Assembly (NCBI RefSeq): GCF_950023065.1
Contig: NC_088679.1
Span: forward strand, 54,436,001-54,500,000
Reading direction: 5' to 3'
DNA: 64,000 nt
Source: Planococcus citri
Lineage: Eukaryota; Arthropoda; Insecta; Hemiptera; Pseudococcidae
Below, piece after piece: positions 40,481 through 50,618 of this stretch. Numbering within the stretch: position 1 is the stretch's first letter; every line of letters begins with the position of its first letter. The notes beneath the pieces were generated by a model, which saw nothing but the letters and a program-made list of their open reading frames with translations, ran no database searches and was not told the origin of the DNA. A program made the translations under genes and the position numbers.

Positions 40481-41960
40481 GTGTACCTAGGTACTCCACT
40501 TTCGACCTCCCGAATCGATTGGAAACTGTTTCGAATCGTTTTGAACAATTCTGGAGCCTCCAGTAGATTTTTGAAGGTTAAAATTTCTACAAAATTTAAC
40601 CCACAAGAATGGGAAAACCTAAACTTACTTTATACTCTAATTTAAATAATCTGAGTCGATTGGAGGGGGTTTCGAGCCATTCTGGAGTCTGTAGTCATAT
40701 TTTGGAAATTCCAGATTCTCAAAAAGGGCCATAAAAACAGTCCAAATCAGACCGATCTCACAGCACAACATTTTCCCAAAATCGGTTGCTGCCGGTTCGG
40801 AACCATACATACCTACCTAATTTTAAGTGCTAAAGTCATCGCCAAATTTTTGGTAAGTTTTTGAAAATTTAATCGAATTTTCAACTTTTTATGCCATCTT
40901 TTTAAACGAAAGAAATCAATCCTTCCAACTCGAAGGACGAAAACTTTGCGATAATCGATTCAGAATGTCAAACTCATGACAGGATCGGATTTCCAGCCAC
41001 AGAATTAAATTCAAAAAAATTACATCGCTTTCTGGAGCGATTTGAAATTTCTGAAAAAAAGAGGACTTTCACCGGAGGCTCCAGATCGGCTCAAATCATC
41101 GATTCGAGGAGTGGAAGGGGGCGCGACTTGGACATACAACCCGATTTTCAAATTTTTATTACAAGATTCAGTTTTTTTTAAAAAATAGAAAATCATGCAG
41201 ATGAGATCATACCACAATTTTCAATTTGAAAAATCAACAAATCAACTTTGGCAGGTCAAAATTAGGCACTCAAGTTCATTTTTGACCCTCCAGAGCTATC
41301 CAAGATTCTATGGAAAAATTGATAACTTGAAAGTCTCCACACGGGTTCAAAAATTGCTATTATCTAATCAGATGGTTTTATTGATCCCAGGGAGGATATT
41401 TAACGAAATAAGCCACTCATGATAAACCTTTTCAGAGATTTCAGTTTTCATTTTTTTTTGATAAAAAGAATTATTTTTGAGCAGACACACTAAGAATTTC
41501 ACACTAAAGGCTTGAAATGCTTGAGAGCCCCCCTCCCAACAGGTATCAATTGAAGTTGCAGGTGCCATAGTTCATTTTCGGTCTTTCCTAAGCGATTTAA
41601 AATTCCTGGAGAAAATTGAAAATCTGCTGGAGGCTTCGGAAAGGCTCAAAAATGGTTGCTTTCGAGCAGCCGTGTAGTTTTATTGAGCAAATAGATATCT
41701 CAATAGAAAATCTACCTTTTTTCAAATTTTGAACTGGCACACCGGAAATTTTGGGATAGAACGGTGTAAAGCGGTGAAAAGAATCTTCAATAAGCACCAG
41801 TTAAAGTTATGGATGATAAAGTTCATTTTTGACACTTCCGAAATGAAATTTGAAATTAATGAAGATGATTAAAAACTTGCTAAAGGCTGAAGAGGACCTC
41901 AAAATTAGTTTTTCGAATTGGAAGGGTTGAAACGAAGTAACTATTTCCACTGGATCTTGG
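40480..41960. repeat. Decayed tandem repeat, period about 250-300 bp
   Basis: Recurring landmarks are agttcatttttgac (about 41272, 41569 and 41819), a following cctaagcgatttaaaattcctgga-like part, a ggaggctccagatcggctcaa-like part, and a terminal gagtggaaggg or gaattggaaggg word. At least four to five diverged copies lie here. A related stretch lies at 47310-47780. No coding content is supported, although several short open frames occur. Confidence 0.55.
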
Positions 41961-44900
41961 ACTTGGATCTTGTGGTTTTGAAACTAAAACATTATTTTAT
42001 GAAAAAGTTTAAAATTTTCCATAAATAACAGCAACATTTTTAATACAAAAATGAATTTCAGTATCTAAAATACTGGTAAATTTTCTTTTCTTTAAACTTC
42101 AAGATAGACTACACGATCATTGATCATTAAAATTTTTCATTTCCAGACTCCAATTTGCATTCAGATTTTGAAGATCAACATCTACTCACTAAACAACTTA
42201 TACCTACATCAATTATAAAATCAACAATTGAATTAAAAATGCGTACACAATTAAAAAAATTTCAATACATTTTCCCCACAAAATTTCAAACCAACTACCA
42301 AACAACCATTAGTCGCAAGTTTGAAGTTTCCCGTCCATTCTCTTCAGCACTACCTATAAAAATGCAAAGTTTTTGCATCTTTTCTATACACCTTGCAATA
42401 CATACAAGATTACATAAAATAACGATAAATAACACTCCGCTAACAAAATTTCAAATTTGAGACCTTAAATTCATAATTACCGACTAATTCATTCGCATTA
42501 AAGGAGGAGAGAGGGGGACACCAGAAAGATACTTTAGCATCTGCAAATGAAGCTAATATTATCTGGTACTCTTTGTTTATCATCAAGGTTCATCAATTTA
42601 CAAACACATTTTTTTTTTCAAAGAACGGTTCATTTAAGTCAGAGCTGGGTAAGGAGGGAGTCAAATACATAAGACGGAAAGGTTAACCCAAAAACCCTCC
42701 AGTATTTACGTCCTTGAAACTTGAAAAACACCTCATCGCAAGGCGATGCGAATAATGCAAATTTTGCTTAAAATAATACCGCTCTAGATAAAGACCTCGC
42801 TGAAATTACAACCTTTATAAAATACCTAATACTACCACCACCGGTGATATTATAATTCGGGTATATCATGCGATATTCGATTTACATAATAAAATGATTA
42901 CGAAATATAATTAATCAGTTCGCAGCATTCTCCAGACGCGATTTCTATAGTATACAACATCGAAATTCTCGAATATAGCTTAAGGTTATATTACCAAAAA
43001 ATTCGCCAAAACATCGATACAGATAGGCACCTAAATAACCTAATTTTTCGTTCGCTTACTATAGTAAGGCCTACAGAAAGATAGAAAAAAAAATCACAAA
43101 AGAACCCATATAACCTAATTTTTGAACAAAATTTACCAACGAGCCGGTAAATTACACAGTCTGGACTGTCTGGACTTTATTAAAAGTGTACTCGTGCCAA
43201 AGTATTAATTAATTTTTATAAACTTTCCGTGACACTGGTTACAAGTGTAGAATTAGTGAAGCATTACATACGGAAAAAAGGGGGGTAAGTGTGAATGTTT
43301 ATTTACCTATAGACTTTTTTTTCCTCATCTATTAGAAGAATTTCACGCTAGTTAATACTTTAGACAAAAATTAATCGATTGAATTAAACGAAGGTACGTG
43401 CAGCATGTTGTTAACCCGATATATAGCGAGACACCGACCGCATTAATTTTTCGAATTATTTAACTCTCTCGAAAAACCCACATAATAACGTTTACTATTG
43501 TAAATAATAATAGAACGTAAAATGTTTCCGTTTCGCATGTGTTATTTTGTTTGGAGTGTCGGAAAGAAGAAGTTAAATTTGGGGAGTTATACTCCCGATA
43601 GGTTGGGCACAATTAAAAGGGTTGATCTTGTCATGCTGCAAACCACCTGCTGTCCGAATTCTAGGTGTACTTTGAAGGTAACTTATATACCACAATCCTT
43701 GAACCCTGTTCGAACACAGCGCCGCTTTTTTTTATTTCCTTGATATTTTAAGTTTTTTTTTTCCTTAAAAAATAGGTATAGGTACGTTCGTTTGATGTTC
43801 CGTATACATTTGGCTCGAGTCTGTAGGTATAGGTAGCATTACCTGCAGATAAACATCGTGAATTTATACGGATTACATTTTAGATGTAAAAATTTATCTA
43901 CTAAAATATTCTAAAGTACATATACAAGATGGCTTTTTATCGAAGAAAGGAAAATAGTGTTAATTTAATTTTTCTTTTTTACGATCTTCGTTCGTCCTTT
44001 TTCGGATAGTTAAAAATAGGTACATACTACGACGACGGCGGCGATCACTCGGGTAGGTAAAGTAATCGACTAGGGTATCGAATGATACTTCCATTCAGGA
44101 TATTTTCAAATCACTCGTTGAGATATTTTTATTGAAATTTATCACCAATTAATGAAGAAATCGCCGATAAATTTTATCCATTTACAATAAACCCTTTTTG
44201 AATCCACCGCCCATGAAATAGTCCCCTATCGATGGATGGTATGATGTGATGGCGATCGAAGGTACGTATAATAATTTTCAATATTATGTACATGGAAAAA
44301 TAAAATGCACATAATGCACATACTTAGATCAGTACACAACCTCGAATTACATTAAAAAGTCTTTCATAACTCAAATACCTACACTACTTTTTTTCTTCAT
44401 TTTTTAAATGTTTGATTACATAAATCATCGAGAAGCCCTCCCCAGTGAGAGTGCAACGAAACATGAACGATAAATTTCTCACCTTAGGTGGTAATAGTAA
44501 CCCTTCTTTGCACGACTGCGTTATGTCATCGTAAATAAGCAAATACATGCATAATTTAACACGTTAGAACGAATAGAAAATTTAATCAGAATTTTTAACC
44601 AAGTATACTTGAAAAATTTGAAGAAATTTTCAAAAATTCATACATCAAAAAGAGTTTAAAAAGTTTATTTGAAATCCATGGCGCAGTTATTTTTAAAACT
44701 CTTATTAACATTTGAAATGAAAGAGAGGAAGGGAGAAGAGGGTATTGAAGTGATGGAAAACCAAAACTGAAAATGAACAATAAAAAAAACATAATTATGG
44801 CAGCTTTGATAAAAAATATGTACAAGTGAAAAATTATACAAGTAGATGAGAAGATTATCCAAAAATAATGGAAAAAAATAAAAACGAATAGAGTCGAATT

Positions 44901-45540
44901 TTTTAAAAGGGACTCAGTCTTTCAGAAAAATGATTTTCACTGAATTTACTCCGCTTCCCAGACCATTTGTTTAGAGTTCCAATTTTCCAAATCTTTCAAA
45001 TATCAACTAAGTAAGTAAATACACATAAAACATCGGAAAGGTTGGAAGGAGGGGGAGGAGGATAGGGTGAATTATTTCAAAAATCTTCAGCGATGAATTT
45101 TTATTAATTAATCAATCACATTTTCTCAGGTTTATGAAGCTAGGATCGTTGGATGATGGTGAGGATAATTCTTATCTTAGAAGTACAAATTTTCTTCATC
45201 AATCATACCCTTCAATATAGCTAAAAAAAATTTGAAACATCAACTCAAATTATGTTCGTGTATCGAGATTTTTAAACGAACAGAGAAGGGGGATTGGGGG
45301 TAACATTCCCTGAAAATTTGAACATTTTTGCATCGCCACTTCAATCTGGAGACAGCTGGAGACAGTAGAGACCCAGACTCATGGTGACTTGGAAGGGGAA
45401 AGAAGAGTTTGAACTGTTTCAAAAATAAGAAAAGTCAATAGGTATAGGATACTTCGTTCACTTCCAAACATTTTGTTGCCACTTTGAAAAAAGTTTGGAA
45501 TCACTTAAACCCCCTTCTCTACAGCCTATACCAATCTCTC
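41960..45540. other. AT-rich intergenic DNA, no supported gene
   Basis: The sequence is AT-rich with scattered tacctac/gtaggta motifs. A short GC patch with gacgacggcggcgatc lies near 44030. None of the 60-100 codon open frames has a domain, a plausible splice context or a consistent composition. I see nothing else I can name. Confidence 0.45.
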
Positions 45541-45544
45541 GTAC

Positions 45545-45780
45545 TCAAAATTGGAGTATTCACTTGAATTCGTAATCAAAGATTCTTAATTTTCAAAAAT
45601 TTGGGGTATACAACCTCCCATCCTGTATTAAAATTTGCACCCACTAATTTTTTGAATTTTGGAACATTCACCCCCCCCCCCTCTTCGACCAAATGTAATT
45701 GGAGTATTTTACTCGAATTTTGTGGTCAAAGAATTTTTCAACTGGGAGAATGTTCACTATTTTCAAAAATGTCAACTTTC
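45545..45780. repeat. Two diverged direct copies of about 150 bp
   Basis: Two words of the form attggagtattcacttgaattcg (about 45550) and attggagtattttactcgaattt (about 45699) head similar stretches about 150 bp apart, each followed by a tcaaagaat word and a tttcaa word. A run of about 10 C lies between them, near 45671. They are old local duplications in non-coding DNA. Confidence 0.45.
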
Positions 45781-47300
45781 CATGTTCACATCTCAGACGA
45801 ATTTCCGGAGAGTCTTATGTCACGACTTTTCTCGGTTTTTCAGAAAGGGTATTTTTTTGTTGATATTTTTGGTCTGCTGGTGGGCAATTTTTACGTTCCA
45901 CCAAATCGATTTTTTTTTGGAAAAATAGAACGTTCCCACTAAAAAAATGAAGGGCAGCAAATTACAAGACAAGCAATTTTCTATGCAAAGAATATGTGAT
46001 TCATTTTTCCAGGGAGGTTTCATCCTTGCGATAATTTTGAGCAAAGTGGAAAGTTCAATTCAAATCTATTCTTGATGAGGAAAAATTTCAATTTTTTTCA
46101 GTTGAATTGAAACGAGTTTTTACAGCATAAAATTTCTCACTAGCAAAATTGCGATTGGGTTTTTTCTAACAGGCTTTACTACTTCGAAAAAGTGAATACC
46201 TGTATCTTCTCTTCTACAAGATATGAGATCAGATGATAAGGGTCTTTAAACTTTAAAAACAGTTCTCCGACTCCAGCATCCATTCGCATTGTCAGACTCA
46301 GGCGATTCGATTCGATCCGCAACATAAATTTAAATTCTAATCAAAATTTACAAGAGCCAAATCCAACTCGCTAATTACCGAATGTAAAATGGGATGGAAA
46401 ATGATTCGCGCGACGGGATAAGTTGTTAATTAATATAGGAACCCGTGTTTTTGACTAGTTCAACACATGAACGAGACAGGTACGAGTACTAACGGTAAAG
46501 GTACAGACTATCAACAAGTATAAAATACAGATTAATATAGTTTATCAAAATATACAGTAGAACAACAATCATATATAAGTTCACCGGAGACCTGACGATG
46601 AGACAGAGACACCGTCGGCATCGCCGGGCGAACAGGGCCCGCATGTCTGCCATTTTCGGTGACCACAGACTGGGCGCTTGTCGGACATTATCCGTGGTAT
46701 CAATTGTCTGGTAGGTCTAGGTATACAAAGGTATACCTCCACGTATAGCTTAACTACATGTATAGTCTACTAACCCCTCTTTTTATTTTCTTAAAAGACT
46801 ACTTGATTACTGTATTTTATTGCTGTCGTCAAACCACGACTAGGAGTATTTTCACCTGCTGTATATTCCGCATCTGCTTTTACATATACGTAGGTATACG
46901 TCTGATAATACGTACTCGATCAATTTTTTCATTACTACTTGGGCTTGTTATTGTTGTTAGTACGAAGAAAGCACCTTCTCTTCTTATCGAGGATAGTGAT
47001 AAAACTTGGTGTATTTATTCGATGCATAATATGAATAGTGTACATTTGAAATGGATGATTAAATTCGAGAGGTTTGATTCACGATCAGTAACTCCTACTG
47101 AATACGAGTGTGTGTGCACAGTGCACATATAAAAACAAAACAATTCGTTTGCTCGTATAGTCTATGATCAAATTGAAAGGGGCTGGAGATGGCCAGGTTT
47201 TGAAAAAAAACGACCCTTTCTGTTTCCCAAAATTTCGTAGGAAAACTAAAAATTTCAATAAAGATTTTCATTTGAGAAAGTACGAGCAGATTACGATTAC
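45780..47300. other. AT-rich intergenic DNA, no supported gene
   Basis: A GC-richer stretch of about 110 bp at 46580-46690 contains accgtcggcatcgccgggcg but no recognised RNA or protein. A 124-codon open frame at 46758-47132 is rich in Phe, Ile and Cys and has no domain; I do not call it. Confidence 0.45.
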
Positions 47301-47309
47301 AGCGTAAAC

Positions 47310-47780
47310 AAATTGAAATTTATTGGAAGAAGTCAACTTTCGCTAAATGCTCCAGATCAGCTCGAAAACTGCTGCAATAAATTTGAGAGGGTTGATTTTA
47401 AGGCGTGTAGGGGAAGTTTATTCAGAAAACGATTTTATGTGGAAATAGACGATCTGAATTTTTTCAAAATAATTCGAGATTTTCAACTTACTTATAGAAA
47501 AATTAAATCTTCAACGCGTCATCTCGGATTTTTGATTCACCTGCTTTAATCGATTCACGAAGTCAAACTTATGATAGAGGTAAGATTAAATTTTCAGCTG
47601 TCGAAATTAATTACAACTTCTACAGCGATTTCAGATTACTGTAGAAAAGTTAACTTTTGTTGCTGGATACTCTATATCGGTTGGAAAGAGATCACAAGCG
47701 ATGGAAGGGAAGGAGGGGTGAAGGGAAGAGTAGACATTAGCAAACAACTCGATTTCCAAATTTTTCTCTCATGATCTACC
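47310..47780. repeat. Outlying copies of the 40.5-42 kb decayed repeat
   Basis: Words such as aaatgctccagatcagctcga near 47345, and tatatcggttgg followed by gcgatggaaggg and caactcgatttccaaattt near 47668-47765, match the gctccagatcggctcaa, gagtggaaggg and caacccgattttcaaattt parts of the 40480-41960 repeat in the same order. This makes it a dispersed, degenerate family and not a single local array. Confidence 0.5.
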
Positions 47781-48439
47781 TATTCTTTTTGTTTAGATTT
47801 TTCATAGATATATTATATTTTCAAAATTTCGCTAAAAATTGAAAAATCAAAACGACACTTTAAAATTTGGTTCTCAGATATGCGAAGCATGTTCTTTGGT
47901 TCTTTCAGCGAGCAAAATTTCAATTTGTTCGGCGTTTACAAGTAATAAAAGTTAGTACATATAAGACCCACGGGAAAATTTTAAATGGACAGTTGCCTAT
48001 CGTTAAATTATAGGGGCAAATGACCACTCCAAAAAAACAACTTCGACAAAACAATTTTTAAATTGGATGAAAAAAAATCGAAAAAGGGTTCAAAGATACA
48101 TGACCAGATCAAATTTCACGAGTGCTGAATTTTATGTTTCTGATTTTTGTCAAATTAAAAAAAAAATTCAGTCTATTTGAGCCATTTTTTAGGAAAAAAT
48201 TTGAATATGTAGGCTTATGATCAAATTGAGACAGACAGCTGAAATTTATTTGGCACCACATTAATCGATTTGTGGTGATTTCGGTCACAAAAGGATTGCG
48301 AAGATGCAGTACTCCGAGTTTACAAACGTTGAATTCTATCTTGGACCTTTGTAGGTCTACATAGAAACAAACACAAATAAAAAAATACAAAATTCAAAAA
48401 AAAACAGAAAAATTCAAAAATTTTTGGAACACTTGTCTT

Positions 48440-48603
48440 CTTGTCAAGTTTGTAAAGGGCATTGACCCGTCTGTCTGGCCTTTCAAGATCGTCTTCTGTT
48501 CACCTGTCTGGCTTCTCGAGGTCACTGACCTACCTTTCTAGCCTCTCAAGGTTGTCTGCGGCCTGTCTGGGCTTCCCAAGGTCGTCTGTTTGTCTATATA
48601 TTT
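48440..48603. repeat. Minisatellite, ctgtctggcttctcaaggtc unit, left part
   Basis: Four or more diverged units of about 30-45 bp share a ctgtctggc word, then ttctcaaggtc, then an actgacc word. The block is clearly richer in G+C than its surroundings. It stops exactly where the inverted-repeat element at 48604 begins and resumes after it. Confidence 0.75.
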
Positions 48604-49462
48604 GAAGGGCGGTTTTCCAAAAAGCGATAAGTCAAAAATTATGGTTTCGAGATAAATGACGTTTTTAGTGCCCATTCCAAGGCGCGATGCACTTGGAGTA
48701 TGCCACCTATCCGGCATGTTATATTGGATCTACCTCAACACATAAGTGTTGGTTTCGTGGTGTAACTCAAGTTTGCAGCGCTTCTGCGGCAGAAAAAGTA
48801 AACTGACTTATCGCCTTTTGGAAAAACGATTTTTCATGTTTTCATTTATATGATAGAACCAGTGTTGCAAATCGATGTAAGTCAACTCTAATTCACAATA
48901 CAAAAGTATATGACCAAAAAAATTGATTACAAAAAACTTTACCTGTATTTTAAACAAAAATTAAGTACCTATTACAACACTATAAATTTTTTAAAAAAAG
49001 ATTTTTGATTTTAAAAAAATCTTACCACTATTTCGGCAATAAAATTACGAAAAAAAATTTTTTGATTCAAAAAAAATTGTTAACCTCCATTTTGGCGATA
49101 AAATTGGCAAAAATCAAGTATTTATCGACAGCACTATCATTTAGAAAAAATTGATCTGCATTTTGGCAATAAAATAAAAACGAAAATTAAGATATATTAC
49201 AGTACTATCTATTGAAAAAACAATATTCGCAGCTCTACTTTGGCCATAAAAGTAATGAAAACGAAGTAATCATGACTTATTGCATTTTGGAAAAACGATT
49301 GCAATCTGCAACTTACAGAAAAGCTGGATTGTGCGTAGATAAATATTATATTTTGGGTAGGTTAGGCATTAAATAGGTGAGATACGACCTATAGAACACA
49401 ATGGCGTGAAAAACTCGATTTCCAAAAAAATTGACTTATCCACTTTTGGAAAACCGCCCTTC
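48604..49462. mobile_element. Non-autonomous TIR DNA element, 859 bp
   Basis: The left end gaagggcggttttccaaaa, continuing agcgataagtcaa, is the inverse of the right end (ttgacttatccactttt, then ggaaaaccgcccttc). That gives terminal inverted repeats of 32 bp with two mismatches. Both sides are flanked by ATTT, a possible 4-bp target duplication. Internal copies of the end motif, gacttatcgccttttggaaa near 48803 and gacttattgcattttggaaa near 49275, lie subterminally. The middle holds degenerate repeats built around attttggcaataaaa. There is no transposase frame. The same minisatellite occurs on both sides, showing insertion into it. Confidence 0.85.
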
Positions 49463-49540
49463 ATTTGGTCTTTTGAGGTCATTGACCCCTGTTTGGCTTC
49501 TCAAGGTCACTAATCGGGGTCAGGGTGGAAATGGGATGTG
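49463..49540. repeat. Minisatellite, right part after the TIR element
   Basis: This stretch continues the same unit: ttttgaggtcattgaccc, then ggcttctcaaggtcacta. With 48440-48603 it reconstructs a pre-insertion minisatellite interrupted by the 859-bp element. Confidence 0.7.
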
Positions 49541-49689
49541 GAATTTTTAAAACCAAATTGTTTCTTTCTGAAATTTATAACATTTTTCTCGTATATGATA
49601 CTTATTATCAAAAATTTTAAAAATTTCAAACTTACAACCGTTCGAGGAATTTAAAATTAACAAGAAAGAATATTTTTTGGAAGTTTGGA

Positions 49690-49905
49690 CAGAACAGAGA
49701 CCTCTTTAACGGGTATTGCAAAAAAAGTCAAATTTTTAACAATTTTGATAAAAAAAAGTGACATTTTTTGGTGGTTTCATAAAAAATTGATATTGAAATT
49801 TTGACAAAAAACAACAACAGATTTGTATGCGGCAAAAAAGCGAGGCATTCTGAAAATTGTGACAAAAAATGTGACATGGGGGGGTGACTTGTACTTTTAG
49901 AAAGT
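49690..49905. repeat. Outlying stretch of the 31-kb decayed repeat
   Basis: Irregular units with aaaaaaagtgacattttttggtgg, gaaattttgacaaaaaac, aaaaaagcgaggcattctg and aaaattgtgac resemble the 30940-31700 repeat in word content and order. No gene is seen. Confidence 0.45.
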
Positions 49906-50178
49906 GCAGTCTTTGACCAAATGCACATAGGTGAATACAGGAGACCTATATTCTAGCTCTGACTAACGAGATCAGAAAGAACTTGTATCGCGATGCGACT
50001 CGAAATAAATGAATAAATCACCGGAGGTGCGCACTTGTAATAAATTGTATTTACGAGTAAAGTACAATTTAATTACTAAAACATAAGAGGCTAATAAATG
50101 TACATGGCACAAGGCCTAAAATGATTTCCCTAGCACAAGATAAATAATAACTATACGCGAGTACGGCTATACTTAAAC
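49906..50178. other. Spacer left of the BEL/Pao element
   Basis: AT-rich DNA with no recognised feature. The last bases before the LTR are taaac (50174-50178), the candidate left copy of the BEL target duplication. Confidence 0.4.
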
Positions 50179-50553
50179 TGTTGGCTCTGCCCATGTTACA
50201 ATGTCGGAAGTGGTCCTTGGACCAAGTCCAATAGATGTCTCTGCCTTATGGAACTTTCCACGGAACTTTCCATTGGCAGTGATACCACTTCCTCCGGAGC
50301 ACAACTTCCCTTTAGGTGGAAGCTGCGGGCGCATCCCCTCCTGTCGCGGATTCGCGGTTATTAATTATATTTGGCTATGTTTTTGTTATATTTAAAGTTC
50401 GCGATCTCGATAATATTCGGCTGCTAGGTTTGTTATCTTGAAGATTCAAAAGTTTTTGTTATTGTTTTTATTCGAAAATAAATAGAGGACGAAAAGGGTT
50501 CGTATTGAAGCGATTAAATCAATCGCCCTTATTGTTGAATTCCTTTTTCGTTA
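50179..50553 (+). repeat. Putative 5' LTR of the BEL/Pao element
   Basis: The segment begins tgttggctctgcccatgtta, typical of a BEL-like LTR start, and ends just before a tggtagcagg word that fits a primer-binding site. It contains a TATA-like word (tatatttaaa at 50387) and an AATAAA at 50477-50482. The right end is uncertain because the terminal bases are ...cgtta and not a canonical CA, and the partner LTR is outside the window for comparison. Confidence 0.5.
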
Positions 50554-50570
50554 TGGTAGCAGGCTGATCC
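50554..50570 (+). other. Putative primer-binding site, BEL/Pao element
   Basis: The word tggtagcaggctgatcc starts with TGG, as expected for the complement of a tRNA CCA end, and lies right at the inferred LTR end and 65 nt upstream of the gag start codon. The primer tRNA was not identified. Confidence 0.45.
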
Positions 50571-50618
50571 TAAATAATCGTTCGTTTCGTCCTCCGAATT
50601 CGTTGGTAAATTCCAAAA

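Noticed and set aside
46758..47132. 124-codon open frame with hydrophobic N-terminus
   Set aside because: AT-driven Phe/Ile/Tyr/Cys composition, no domain and no supporting context. It could be chance in AT-rich DNA.
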